DNA of 64,000 nt from Chloroflexota bacterium (lineage in GTDB: Bacteria > Chloroflexota > Anaerolineae > UBA2200): NCBI GenBank assembly GCA_030607875.1, contig JAUWJD010000004.1:1-64000 (forward strand), given 5' to 3'. The first letter of the stretch is position 1. Every line of letters starts with the position of its first letter. The notes under the pieces were generated by a model. The model did no database searches. It had not been told where the DNA came from and saw nothing but the letters and a program-made list of their open reading frames with translations. Positions 17,757-27,173 of the stretch are shown here, in pieces. Made by a program: the position numbers and the translations under genes.

Positions 17757-18662
17757 ATGCAAACCATGATTATTGTAAGATTGAAAGGCGGGCTAGGCAA
17801 CCAACTTTTCCAATATGCTGTTGGTCGCCGTATAGCAATTGACAAAGGTGTTCCCTTGAAACTGGATATTTCTGGTTTTGATGTTCATCGGACACCTGAA
17901 AACGTTACTCCACGGCGGTATGAACTGCATCACTTTAACATCTCAGCAGAGATAGCTTCAGGCGAAGAAGTAGCTCTGGTAACCGGTTCAAACCTTCATG
18001 GATATCAAGGGTACCTTTGGCATTTTTTTCAAAGACTACTTCCATACTATAAACGATCTATCGTGCCGGAAAGGGGTGCCGCATTCGATCCCAACCTCCT
18101 CAGGGTGTCGAGAAATGTCTACTTGGACGGCTATTGGGCCAGTGAAAAGTACTTTGGAGACATTGCCCCCGTCATCCGTCAAGATTTCACTTTCAAGTAC
18201 CTCTTGGAGGGGGCAAATGCGGAACTGGCAGACAGGATAGCGGAGTGCAATTCTGTCAGTTTGCACATCCGACGTGGCGATTTCGTAAGCAATCCTGTCA
18301 TCCATGCATTCCATGGAGTCTTATCGTTGGACTATTATCTGGCTGCTGCCAAGAGAATCAAAGAACTAGTCACGTCTCCGCACTTCTTTGTGTTCTCAGA
18401 TGATATTGCATGGGGGAAAGATAACTTGGTTATTGGTGCACCAGTTACCTTTGTTGAGGGCAATCAAGGAGAGAGAGACGATGAGGATCTGCGTTTGATG
18501 AGTCTGTGCAAGCATCATATCATTGCGAACAGCACCTTTAGCTGGTGGGGAGCTTGGTTGAGCAAACACGAAGAAAAGATCGTCATTGCTCCGAGAAGAT
18601 GGGCAAACCATCCATCGCTAGATACGCAAGATTTGTTCCCTGCAAACTGGCACCAGCTCTAG
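17757..18662 (+). CDS. GT11 fucosyltransferase (alpha-1,2-type)
   Basis: 301 residues from ATG 17757 with GGATTGGAG upstream; the track start at GTG 17733 is less likely. GT11 motifs are all present: LKGGLGNQLFQYAVGRRIA near the N-terminus, SLHIRRGDFVSNP (the HxRRxD GDP-fucose motif), and ANSTFSWWGAWLS near the C-terminus. It transfers L-fucose from GDP-fucose, the product of fcl in this locus. Base composition is more AT-rich than the upstream genes, hinting that this gene and the next few came by transfer. Linkage specificity is inferred from the family. Confidence 0.93.
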   Translation: MQTMIIVRLKGGLGNQLFQYAVGRRIAIDKGVPLKLDISGFDVHRTPENVTPRRYELHHFNISAEIASGEEVALVTGSNLHGYQGYLWHFFQRLLPYYKRSIVPERGAAFDPNLLRVSRNVYLDGYWASEKYFGDIAPVIRQDFTFKYLLEGANAELADRIAECNSVSLHIRRGDFVSNPVIHAFHGVLSLDYYLAAAKRIKELVTSPHFFVFSDDIAWGKDNLVIGAPVTFVEGNQGERDDEDLRLMSLCKHHIIANSTFSWWGAWLSKHEEKIVIAPRRWANHPSLDTQDLFPANWHQL

Positions 18663-18675
18663 GTAGACTCCTTGA

Positions 18676-19371
18676 ATGAGAAACAACATCTCTAGGACGG
18701 GTTTGTACCATCAGGTGAAAAGAAAACTAGTGGTGTGGGGCACTTCTGGGCACGCGCTGGTGGTGGCAGATATCATTCGTCTACGAGATGAGTTTGAGAT
18801 CGTTGGTTTCGTCGATGATGTGAATCTGGAGTGCCGCAACACAGAGTTCGGCGGGGCTGTTGTCTTGGGAGGGCAGGAACAACTGGATGTTCTCCAGCAG
18901 ATGGGGGTCAAATACCTGATTCTCGCATTTGGAGATTGTGAGGCGCGGCTGCGACTGTCCAACGTGGTTCGTGCAAAAGGTTTCCGTCTGGTCACGGCTA
19001 TTCACCCTCAAGCGGTGGTTGCGGCTGACGTAGCAATAGGTCCAGGTACTGTAATTGTTGCTGGCGCGGTTGTAAACCCTGGCTCGAGGATTGGTGAGAA
19101 CGCAATCATTAACACTGGCGCAATTGTTGATCATGAGTGTGTTGTTGAGGACGGGGTACACATTGGTCCAGGTGCACACTTAGGCGGCAAAGTCACGGTA
19201 GGGCGAGGGGCATGGGTGGGAATCGGAGCAATAGTAAGGGATCGTGTACGAGTTGGCGCACATTCAATAATAGGGGCTGGCGCTGTCGTCTTAAATGATA
19301 TCCCAGATGGTGTCGTAGCCTACGGAGTGCCAGCTAAGGTCATCAAGAGGGTTACGTCTAGTGATCACTAA
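18676..19371 (+). CDS. PglD/NeuD-like sugar O/N-acetyltransferase
   Basis: 231 residues. The N-terminal half is a small Rossmann domain that binds a UDP- or CMP-sugar (KLVVWGTSGHALVVADII, then IVGFVDD). The second half is a left-handed beta helix of hexapeptide repeats (AAD VAIGPG TVIVAG AVVNPG and on), with the active-site His in TGAIVDHECVV. It acetylates an amino sugar with acetyl-CoA. It overlaps by 11 bases a DegT aminotransferase that could make that amino sugar, so the two probably make an N-acetylated deoxy sugar. Confidence 0.88.
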   Translation: MRNNISRTGLYHQVKRKLVVWGTSGHALVVADIIRLRDEFEIVGFVDDVNLECRNTEFGGAVVLGGQEQLDVLQQMGVKYLILAFGDCEARLRLSNVVRAKGFRLVTAIHPQAVVAADVAIGPGTVIVAGAVVNPGSRIGENAIINTGAIVDHECVVEDGVHIGPGAHLGGKVTVGRGAWVGIGAIVRDRVRVGAHSIIGAGAVVLNDIPDGVVAYGVPAKVIKRVTSSDH

Positions 19372-20605
19372 AGAGCGATTAAGCGACTTGGTCGTTTTTG
19401 GAGGTACTCCCGCATTCCAGGAGGAACTGCATGTTGGGCGTCCCAATATTGGCAACCGAGAGCGCCTCCTCCGGCGCATCAACGATCTCCTGGATCGGCG
19501 GTGGTTGACAAACAACGGCCCCTATGTGCAGGAATTCGAGCGTCAAGTGGCTGATATGCTCGGCGTCAGGCATTGCGTCGCCATGTGCAATGGAACTGTT
19601 GCTTTGGAGATCGCCATCAGGGCTCTGGGACTTGCAGGGGAAGTCATTATCCCTTCGATGACCTTTATTGCTACTGCGCACGCGCTGCAATGGCAAGGGA
19701 TAACGCCGGTGTTCTGCGACATCGATCCACATACGTATAATCTCAACCCTTCGCGGCTCGAGGAAATGATCACACCTCGCACAACCGGGATCATCGGCGT
19801 GCATCTCTGGGGTCGCCCCTGCGACGTCGAAGGGCTCTCTGAGGTCGCTCAGAAGCATAATCTAAAGCTCCTGTACGACGCGGCTCATGCATTCGGATGC
19901 TCATACAAGGGGCGCAGGATTGGTAATTTCGGTAATGCCGAGGTGTTCAGTTTCCACGCCACCAAGTTCTTCAACACCTTCGAGGGCGGCGCAGTCGTTA
20001 CGAATAATGATGAGCTAGCAGCCAAAATTCGCCTAATGAAGAACTTCGGCTTTGCCGGATACGACAATGTTATCTACATTGGTACCAACGGGAAAATGAG
20101 CGAGGTATCAGCGGCGATGGGGCTGACATCATTGGAGAGTCTGGATGAGTTCATCGCTGTCAATCATCGGAACTACAAGCAGTACCAGCAAGAACTGGCG
20201 GACGTGCCAGGTGTGCGTTTATTGACTTACGATGAAAGTGAGAAGCGCAACTACCAGTACATTGTTGTCGAGATTGACAGGGCGGTTACCAAGGTCGGCA
20301 GGGATCAATTACACGAACTACTCTGGGCAGAGAACGTTCTAGCAAGGCGCTACTTCCATCCTGGCTGCCATCGTATGGAGCCATATCGCTCTTACTTCCC
20401 TCATGCCGGACTTCTCCTGCCCGAGACTGAGAGGATTGTGAAACGTGTACTATGTCTGCCGACCGGTACGGCTGTCAGTCCTCGAGACATAAGAGTGATG
20501 TGTCAGATCATTCAGTTGGTAGTGACAAGAGGTGACGAGGTAAGGGATAGATTAGAGCACCGCGCCATTGGGGAGCTGCACGGGCACTCGCATGAGAGAC
20601 TATAG
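19361..20605 (+). CDS. DegT/DnrJ/EryC1/StrS sugar aminotransferase
   Basis: 414 residues from GTG 19361. PLP-dependent fold type I: NGTVALEIAIRALGL near residue 78, IIPSMTFIATAHAL, the PLP-contacting DAAHAFG near 167, and the lysine in FSFHATKFFNTFEGG near 193. It adds an amino group to a keto sugar nucleotide using glutamate. Coupled to the acetyltransferase before it. No matching 4,6-dehydratase is in the window, so the keto-sugar must come from elsewhere. The last 30 residues (DEVRDRLEHRAIGELHGHSH) extend beyond the usual family end. Confidence 0.9.
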   Translation: MITKERLSDLVVFGGTPAFQEELHVGRPNIGNRERLLRRINDLLDRRWLTNNGPYVQEFERQVADMLGVRHCVAMCNGTVALEIAIRALGLAGEVIIPSMTFIATAHALQWQGITPVFCDIDPHTYNLNPSRLEEMITPRTTGIIGVHLWGRPCDVEGLSEVAQKHNLKLLYDAAHAFGCSYKGRRIGNFGNAEVFSFHATKFFNTFEGGAVVTNNDELAAKIRLMKNFGFAGYDNVIYIGTNGKMSEVSAAMGLTSLESLDEFIAVNHRNYKQYQQELADVPGVRLLTYDESEKRNYQYIVVEIDRAVTKVGRDQLHELLWAENVLARRYFHPGCHRMEPYRSYFPHAGLLLPETERIVKRVLCLPTGTAVSPRDIRVMCQIIQLVVTRGDEVRDRLEHRAIGELHGHSHERL

Positions 20606-20638
20606 CCTTGTCACTCGCTGGCATCATCGGGTGAATCT

Positions 20639-21580
20639 GTGAAGCTAAGTGTAGCAATGATAACCTATAATCATAAGAGATATCTTGCTCAGGCAATAGA
20701 CAGCATCCTGATGCAGACAGTGAACTTTGACTATGAGGTGGTCATTGGTGAAGACTGCTCTACAGATAGCACACGAGAGGTTGCGATTGGCTTTCAGAGA
20801 AGGTTCCCCGACAGAATCCATCTGGAATTGCGTGAGAGGAATCTAGGCGTAATCACGAACTTTGTGAAAACACTCCAGGCGTGCCAAGGTCAGTATATCG
20901 CTTTGCTGGAGGGCGATGACTATTGGGTTTCTGACCATAAGCTGCAAAAGCAGGTGGATTTCTTGGACGACTACCCCGAATGCGCTATCTGCTTTCACAA
21001 TGCAACGAACGTTTACGAGGACAGCAATCAGGAACCGCACAACTGCGTGCCCGCAGATCAGAAGGAAATATCGACTTTAAAAGATCTGTTAGTATCGAAC
21101 TTCATTCCGACCTGCTCGGTGATGTTTCGGAGAAGTCTGTTCAGCGAGTTTCCTGACTGGTATCATCTATTGGAGATGGGAGATTGGCCGCTTCACATGC
21201 TTAATGCCCAACACGGAAAAATCGGGTACATCAATGAAGTCATGGCTGCTCATAGAGTTCATTCCAGAGGTATATGGTCGAAGACGAGCACTATCCAGCA
21301 TTTGCAGCAGATCATCAGGATGTACGAGTACATAAATGGTCATTGGGGCCACAGGTATGAGAGGATTATCAGAACAAGTGTATCCCGGCACCGTTTTCTA
21401 CTAGCCGTGGCGTATGCGAATGGTGGGGATATTGCCAGTGCCAGAACCAACCTTATCAGGAGTATCAGAGAATGTCCCCTTAATGGGCAGATAGGATTTG
21501 CTGATTTGTCCGCAATGGTGCTGAGGTTGTATGCTCCAGGCCTTCACAAAGCTCTTAGAAACTTCTGGCTATCGGCATAA
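20639..21580 (+). CDS. Family 2 glycosyltransferase
   Basis: 313 residues from GTG 20639. GT-A domain: LSVAMITYNHKRYLAQAIDSIL, VVIGEDCSTDSTREVA, and YIALLEGDDYWVSDHKLQKQ with the DxD-like acidic motif. The remainder (WYHLLEMGDWPLHMLNAQHG) is typical of soluble GT2 enzymes of O-antigen loci. No membrane helix. Acts in the cytoplasm on a lipid-linked acceptor. AT-richer than the 1-15 kb part, as are the preceding three genes. Confidence 0.88.
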   Translation: MKLSVAMITYNHKRYLAQAIDSILMQTVNFDYEVVIGEDCSTDSTREVAIGFQRRFPDRIHLELRERNLGVITNFVKTLQACQGQYIALLEGDDYWVSDHKLQKQVDFLDDYPECAICFHNATNVYEDSNQEPHNCVPADQKEISTLKDLLVSNFIPTCSVMFRRSLFSEFPDWYHLLEMGDWPLHMLNAQHGKIGYINEVMAAHRVHSRGIWSKTSTIQHLQQIIRMYEYINGHWGHRYERIIRTSVSRHRFLLAVAYANGGDIASARTNLIRSIRECPLNGQIGFADLSAMVLRLYAPGLHKALRNFWLSA

Positions 21581-21688
21581 TAGGGCAATGCTGCTGGTCT
21601 GTGCATGATTTGCTGAGCTTTGGGTTGAGTAGAGCGATTGGCTTCATGGAAGTTAAGATCTGAAGCCTACCAGCGAGGTCAAAGTAGG

Positions 21689-24223
21689 ATGCCCATCAAT
21701 CGAAAAGGGCGGATTGTCGCCTTCGGAGTTGTGCTAGCTCTCACATTGGGTACCACGTTTCCATCTGCCACCCACGCGCAGGAGAGCGAGGAGTGTACGG
21801 TTTCCTTCCAGGACTTGGACCAAGACGGTCAGCCGGATATGGCGGTGATCCAGTGCCCATTCTCTGGCAGTGACGGCGATGCCGTCCGTGTTTACGACCG
21901 GGCTGGGAACATGCAAGTCACCGAGAGGTGGGAGACATCGGTGGACTTTGAAGACGACGTCTGGGTATTTGATGCAGCTGGCGACGGGACAGCGAATCTA
22001 GTCATCGCTTTCCACCGCGATGGCGATGAGCTTGTTGCTGAGCTCTACGATGATCAAGATGATGATGCGGAGGTTCGCTATACGGTTACGAATGGTGTGC
22101 TGGCTGTTCAAGAGAGTGCGTATCCCACCGTACGGGTCGTGGCTCCAGACGGATGGTGGCTTCAAGATGCCACAATCAACTACAATCTGAACATTGAGGT
22201 CGATGGAGTGGCTCGTGCGTCATTTCACTCGCCAATCGGAATTCTTGTCCAGAACCGGCCAGAGCTGGCCCGGGGACTGCTGAACGGAAGGGTGGATTGC
22301 CTCATTCATGTTCGTGACACCGACTACGACGGGCGTCCGGACCACGACATCAGGCAGGTTTATCCTCCCCCGCCTTTCCCTGATTACTACGGAACGGAAC
22401 TCACGGTGAACACTCAGCACAATGAGATTTGCTTCACCGACTTTGCCTTCTGGCCTCATTTGGGAACGTATACAGGTTACATCAAGCCCTACGCAGGCAG
22501 CGTGCCACCCATCCAGATCGACTGGGGGGCCTCGCGGATTGCTGTTGTGGCGGAGTTTGTTGCTTCGCGGGGCCATGACTCAAACTGGTTCATCTACTCG
22601 ATGGCCAAGTTCGGGTACGATGATCGAACCTTCGCCAATTTTGAGAATCCCTTTGCCTTCTATGACCTGGCAGCTGACCGAGACGGGTATCCAGAGTTGA
22701 TGATACGGATGGAGTACTCCCGGTCGAATGCCCCGGACCGTCAATTCCGCCAGCCAATGCAGATGATCAGGTTCTCTTGGGATCAGGACAACAATCAGAG
22801 TCTGGACTACAAACTGGGGCTTTATGGACGCCACGAGATAATACAACTGGTCACTTTCCCCGACTTTGCGGTGCGCACCGTGCCCTATCCCGAGTATCCG
22901 GATTGGGTCATCGGCCGCAACTGGGATGCGGCCTTCTTCGTTGCGGTTGAGGCCGGGCGGTATTGGTCCACTGAAGGCATATATGAAGGCTCGGACAGGG
23001 AATGGCGGGATTCCTACATAACCGGCCTTACGAACGAGCCATCGCTGGCGCGGACACAGGACACCCGCCAAGGCCTGCGTCTGGAGTATACGCCGCAGTT
23101 ACTACAGCAAGCCTGGCTGTACTTCAGCCCAATAGATTGCAAGCTGCACTTGCGGCACGCCTGGGGAGGGGTGTGGAACATTGATGACGTGCAGCGAGTG
23201 CGGTTCGAGGACCTGGACGGCGATGGCTACCTGGACCAGTGGACTCTCACTGTTGGGTCGGAAGAAATAGAGGATTCTGAGGAGGGAGAGGAAGAACAGC
23301 AAGCCCCGGAGCAACTGGTGAAGTCGTTGCAGGTGGTTGAGGGCTTCTTGGTATATGGCGACAAGCAGCGGGCCAAGCTTATCCACAGCCAGACCTCTCC
23401 CAGTCTCTTTGAAACCCTCCCGCCTCGCAACCATGCGGAATGGCTCGCCCTGGGCAAGCAACTGGACCGGCACCGGCAGGATTTTGCCCCGCACGATTTC
23501 CTGGGTATGATGGGCCAGTTTCGGGGCCCGACGACGGAGATCGAAGGCAGCAGCCTGGAGGATTTCAGGCTGACCGAAGATGGGTTTCGCTTCGTACTCA
23601 ACCTGCAGCCAGGGTTCCGCGTTGTGTCCGATGAGAACGCCGTGGACGTGGCACACCTGGCGGATGGCGTCTACCTGGTCACCTATGACGGCGTCTTTCG
23701 CGCGCAGGCCCTCACTCCACCGCACATCACCGGGGAGATTTCGTGCGAGCCGCCCGTGCCGCAACAGATGGCCTGGGTTACAATCCAGGCTGTGCTGCAC
23801 AACGACGGGCTGCGGGACGTGCAATCCTTGCCGGTGCGCCTCTACGCTGCCAGGGAGGGGGGCGAGCCCTTCCTGCTCAAGGAGACACAGGTAGCAGTCC
23901 CAGGAGGTGGAGACCATGCACGCGTGTACGACTGGCCACCGCGAGAGCCTGGCCGGTGGACGGTATGGGTAGAAGCCGATGCCGCAGAGGCAGTTCCGGC
24001 CGGAGTGCAGTTGGGCTCCGTGGTCAGCCTGGGGGTAGAGGTTCAGCCAGCGCCCATGCCAGACATGTTTCGACCCACGGGTCGCTACGACGGTGTGGGC
24101 CTCACCTGGCCGGTGGCACTCTTGCTTGCGAGGGCGGGCCTGGCGGCCATCTCTGTCCTGGGGATGATCTGGATACGAGCTACAGATACAACGGTGGTGG
24201 AGCCGACGTCTGAGGAGTCGTGA
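21689..24223 (+). CDS. Large secreted, membrane-anchored surface protein
   Basis: 844 residues from ATG 21689; the track start (21638) lacks a signal sequence. Residues 1-33 are a signal peptide (KGRIVAFGVVLALTLG ... THAQ). Short acidic motifs, DLDQDGQPDMAV, DTDYDGRPDHDI and DLDGDGYLDQW, match calcium-binding FG-GAP/VCBS-type loops. A CARDB-like beta domain is visible near residues 685-780 (VTIQAVLHNDGLRDVQSLPVRLYA). A single C-terminal membrane helix (LLLARAGLAAISVLGMIWI) precedes a short tail, so the protein is probably held at the outer face. It sits amid glycan genes and may be a carrier of the glycan, which is inference. Confidence 0.7.
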   Translation: MPINRKGRIVAFGVVLALTLGTTFPSATHAQESEECTVSFQDLDQDGQPDMAVIQCPFSGSDGDAVRVYDRAGNMQVTERWETSVDFEDDVWVFDAAGDGTANLVIAFHRDGDELVAELYDDQDDDAEVRYTVTNGVLAVQESAYPTVRVVAPDGWWLQDATINYNLNIEVDGVARASFHSPIGILVQNRPELARGLLNGRVDCLIHVRDTDYDGRPDHDIRQVYPPPPFPDYYGTELTVNTQHNEICFTDFAFWPHLGTYTGYIKPYAGSVPPIQIDWGASRIAVVAEFVASRGHDSNWFIYSMAKFGYDDRTFANFENPFAFYDLAADRDGYPELMIRMEYSRSNAPDRQFRQPMQMIRFSWDQDNNQSLDYKLGLYGRHEIIQLVTFPDFAVRTVPYPEYPDWVIGRNWDAAFFVAVEAGRYWSTEGIYEGSDREWRDSYITGLTNEPSLARTQDTRQGLRLEYTPQLLQQAWLYFSPIDCKLHLRHAWGGVWNIDDVQRVRFEDLDGDGYLDQWTLTVGSEEIEDSEEGEEEQQAPEQLVKSLQVVEGFLVYGDKQRAKLIHSQTSPSLFETLPPRNHAEWLALGKQLDRHRQDFAPHDFLGMMGQFRGPTTEIEGSSLEDFRLTEDGFRFVLNLQPGFRVVSDENAVDVAHLADGVYLVTYDGVFRAQALTPPHITGEISCEPPVPQQMAWVTIQAVLHNDGLRDVQSLPVRLYAAREGGEPFLLKETQVAVPGGGDHARVYDWPPREPGRWTVWVEADAAEAVPAGVQLGSVVSLGVEVQPAPMPDMFRPTGRYDGVGLTWPVALLLARAGLAAISVLGMIWIRATDTTVVEPTSEES

Positions 24224-24230
24224 CCGAGCG

Positions 24231-25514
24231 ATGAAGAGCATAGAAGACAATTGGACTCGGATATGGGCCGCTAACCGCTGGTGGATTGCCATCTTCTTGT
24301 TGGCGCTCACCGTTCGGATCGTGTACGCGTTTTGGGCCGCACGGGTGGACCCCTTCTTGCGGGACAATCCGCTGCACGGAGATGCCGCTTCCTACGACCG
24401 CATCGTGCGCAGCCTGCTGGCGGGCGGCGGATTCGCTGAGCGACCGGGCTCGCCGACGGCCTTCTGGCCGCCGCTCTATCCCCTGTTGCTGGCTGCATGG
24501 TACCGCGTCTGCGGCTACAGCTTGCTGGCGGCGCGCTTGCTGCAGGCGGTCCTCGGCGCGGTGGCTGTGGCCGTCACATCTCTGGCCGCACGCAGCGTCT
24601 TTGGGCGGCGTGTGGCCATCCTCACGGGGTTGGGCATGGCCTGTTACCCGCACCTGGTCTACTTTGGCGCGTGGCTGATCCCCGAGGCCCTGTACCTGGC
24701 CCTGTTAGCGCTGACGGTGTGCGTCGCTGTGCGGCTGCAAAGCCTCCCCCGTCGCATGGGCTTTGCAGCTCTGGGCCTTCTGTTGGGGTGGGCCACCCTG
24801 GCCAAGCCAGCGACGTTGATGCTCCTCCCGTTGGTCGTTTGGTGGCTGTGGATCGCTCCCCCGCCGCGGCCCACGCGGGCCAGGCTCGTGCAGTGCCTGT
24901 GGCTGCTGGCCCTGGCTGTGGTGGTCATCGCGCCGTGGACGGTGCGCAACTATCAGGTCTTTCAAACGTTTGTGCCCGTCTCCACCAACGGCGGCTACAC
25001 CTTCTACGGAGCCAACAATGCCGATGCCTTCGGTGGCCATCGCGAAGCATTCCCGCCCCCTCTGCCGGCGTTCGCCGAACCCCAAGCAGAGCAGGAATAC
25101 TACCGCCGGGGGATGGAGTGGATCGTTGGACATCCGGGTGACTTTGCCCGGCTGGCCCTGCGCAAACTGGTGCGGCTGTTCTCGCCCCTCTCGGTGGCCA
25201 GCTATGAGCAGGATTACCCCTTGCCCCTGGCCGGCCTGGTGAGGGGGATATACACCGCTTTTCTCATCCTGGCGCTTGTGGGAGCTCTATGGTCGCTGCC
25301 CCGCTGGCGCGAGGTCGCTATCTTCTACGCGCTGATTGTGCGCGTGCTGCTGGGCACGGTGATCTTCTATGGCGATGCCCGCTACACCATGCCGATGGTG
25401 CCCTCCCTGGTCGTCTTCGCCAGCGTCGCCTTGGTCCTTGTCTATGACAGGCTGCGCGCCCGGAGAGCACCTTTGGCAGCCGAAGCCATGCGCACCCGTG
25501 GAGGCCACCACTGA
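24231..25514 (+). CDS. GT39/ArnT-like membrane glycosyltransferase
   Basis: 427 residues with about eleven membrane helices. The first external loop carries the acidic motif of GT-C enzymes, HGDAASYDRIVRSLLAGGGF, followed by FWPPLYPLLLAAWY and YFGAWLIPEALYLAL, the dolichyl/polyprenyl-phosphate mannosyltransferase pattern (PMT_2). It would move a sugar from a polyprenyl-phosphate carrier to a protein or glycan on the outer face of the membrane. The next gene begins inside its stop (ATGA). Confidence 0.85.
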   Translation: MKSIEDNWTRIWAANRWWIAIFLLALTVRIVYAFWAARVDPFLRDNPLHGDAASYDRIVRSLLAGGGFAERPGSPTAFWPPLYPLLLAAWYRVCGYSLLAARLLQAVLGAVAVAVTSLAARSVFGRRVAILTGLGMACYPHLVYFGAWLIPEALYLALLALTVCVAVRLQSLPRRMGFAALGLLLGWATLAKPATLMLLPLVVWWLWIAPPPRPTRARLVQCLWLLALAVVVIAPWTVRNYQVFQTFVPVSTNGGYTFYGANNADAFGGHREAFPPPLPAFAEPQAEQEYYRRGMEWIVGHPGDFARLALRKLVRLFSPLSVASYEQDYPLPLAGLVRGIYTAFLILALVGALWSLPRWREVAIFYALIVRVLLGTVIFYGDARYTMPMVPSLVVFASVALVLVYDRLRARRAPLAAEAMRTRGGHH

Positions 25515-27106
25515 TGACGCCCCCCCGCACGTCCCGCAGGTCGGCCCAATGGCTGCTGGTGTTGCTCGTGCTGGTGTATGCCGCACTGGCTGGGTCCTAC
25601 TTCGTGCTGCGCTACGCGGGACAGTGGATTGAGTCTGACACCGCCAACCTGACCCTGGCAACAGCCGCCATAGCCGGCGAGGGAACGCTCGTGCCCGCAC
25701 AGCGCCAGTATGGCCTGGGCTTTGCCTATCAGGCGCTCTCGACATTCATTACCTCCGTCACCGCGCTGTCTCTAGTGCAATTGCAGTTTCTGATCTATCC
25801 CGTCGTCGCGGGCGGCCTGAGCGTGATCGCCTTTGTCATGTACCGCACACTCACTGGAGACACCACAGCCGGCGCTCTGGCTGCGCTCTTCCTCTTCCTG
25901 CAGCCCGATTTCCTGTTCGTCATCTTTCGTGGCTCGCACGAGAAGGTGACCTGGCTGGCGACGATGCTGGCAATGCTCTTGCTAGCCAAGAGCTTCCGTG
26001 CGACGGGCCAACTCTCCCGTTTCTCCGCCTACGTCGGCTTGTTCTACCTGGCCACGCTGGCAATAAGCGCCAGCAATGTCTTTTTCGGGTCGTCGTTCAT
26101 CATCGCTGTAGCTGTCAGCCTGGTGGCCGGTTCTGCGTTGCTGCAGATTTGGCGGCGCCAGGGGACAGGCAAGATACCACAGCCAATAGTAGCACGATTG
26201 GTGTACATTGTCGCTTCCGGCATGGTGCTCTGGTTTCTAAACACCTTTTATCTCTATCGTCCGGCGATGCGGGTTTTCTGGGACTTGCGCACCGCGGCGG
26301 ACAAGACCGCGGCCGTGACTTTGGGACTTGAACCTGCCTACGATCCATATGCTGTTGTCGCATCGGGATGGGTGAGCCGGAGAGCTTATCTCGGGCTCAC
26401 ACTGCCAACCTGGGTGGCGGCGCTTGCTTCCTTTGCAGTATGGGCTCGCATGGGGATACACCTGCTGCGGAGTCGGGGCCTGCTTGATCATCCACGGCAG
26501 TTGCTGTTGTGGCTGCTCTACGGAGGCTTTGGAACCCAGCTGGCGGCCAGCACAATACTATCACATGCTGGCGGCGTTTCGGGCAATCTGCAAGTCCGTA
26601 TCTTCCCGTCCGTCATGCTGCTGGGCTTTCCGCTGCTCGCGGCAGGCGCCCTGAGGACGTGGCGAGGTGAGAGCGCGGGCTTGAGGAACCGCGCGCTGGC
26701 GCTCGCCTTCGTCTTGATGGTCGTCTGGGCGAGCGGAGCGTCCCTGCTGAAGATGACCAACGATCCCTGGCTAAGTCAGTACTGGACGTTCTGGACGGCA
26801 CCTGAAGATCGGGCGGTGGGGTGGGCCGAGGCCCATCTGCGGTACAGGAGCGTTTGGCTCGGCCTGGAGGGCGTGCGGCTTAGCGCATATGCAGTTGGCA
26901 GCGGCTTTGGCAATCAGACGGGCAATGACTATGACGCAGGACCCGTTAATCCAGAAACGCGCGATCTCATTGTGTCCGACGTAGATCAAACGATGAGCAT
27001 CAGGAAGCTGATTCCCATGCCCGACGTTCGTGGCGAGCACCGAGTATACGATAACGGTATGGTGGTTCAATATCACAAGCGCCCGCGGACACCCTACCAA
27101 CACTAG
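25514..27106 (+). CDS. Multi-pass membrane protein, possible GT-C enzyme
   Basis: 530 residues, about eleven membrane helices, then a 120-residue soluble C-terminal part. After the first helix comes an external loop with GQWIESDTANLTLATAAIAGEGTL, which keeps an acidic pair where GT-C catalytic Asp lies. No closer family is recognisable by eye. Coupled to the GT39 gene before it by ATGA, so a linked role in glycan transfer is reasonable. Confidence 0.55.
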   Translation: MTPPRTSRRSAQWLLVLLVLVYAALAGSYFVLRYAGQWIESDTANLTLATAAIAGEGTLVPAQRQYGLGFAYQALSTFITSVTALSLVQLQFLIYPVVAGGLSVIAFVMYRTLTGDTTAGALAALFLFLQPDFLFVIFRGSHEKVTWLATMLAMLLLAKSFRATGQLSRFSAYVGLFYLATLAISASNVFFGSSFIIAVAVSLVAGSALLQIWRRQGTGKIPQPIVARLVYIVASGMVLWFLNTFYLYRPAMRVFWDLRTAADKTAAVTLGLEPAYDPYAVVASGWVSRRAYLGLTLPTWVAALASFAVWARMGIHLLRSRGLLDHPRQLLLWLLYGGFGTQLAASTILSHAGGVSGNLQVRIFPSVMLLGFPLLAAGALRTWRGESAGLRNRALALAFVLMVVWASGASLLKMTNDPWLSQYWTFWTAPEDRAVGWAEAHLRYRSVWLGLEGVRLSAYAVGSGFGNQTGNDYDAGPVNPETRDLIVSDVDQTMSIRKLIPMPDVRGEHRVYDNGMVVQYHKRPRTPYQH

Positions 27107-27173
27107 GAGCAAATCGTCAACTACAGTGTGCAGAACCAAATGGCGACACCACCTATCCAGTCGGAGAGCATGG

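Noticed and set aside
23102-24367. - strand ORF of 421 codons
   Set aside because: It is antisense to the secreted surface protein, which has a signal peptide and repeated acidic loops.
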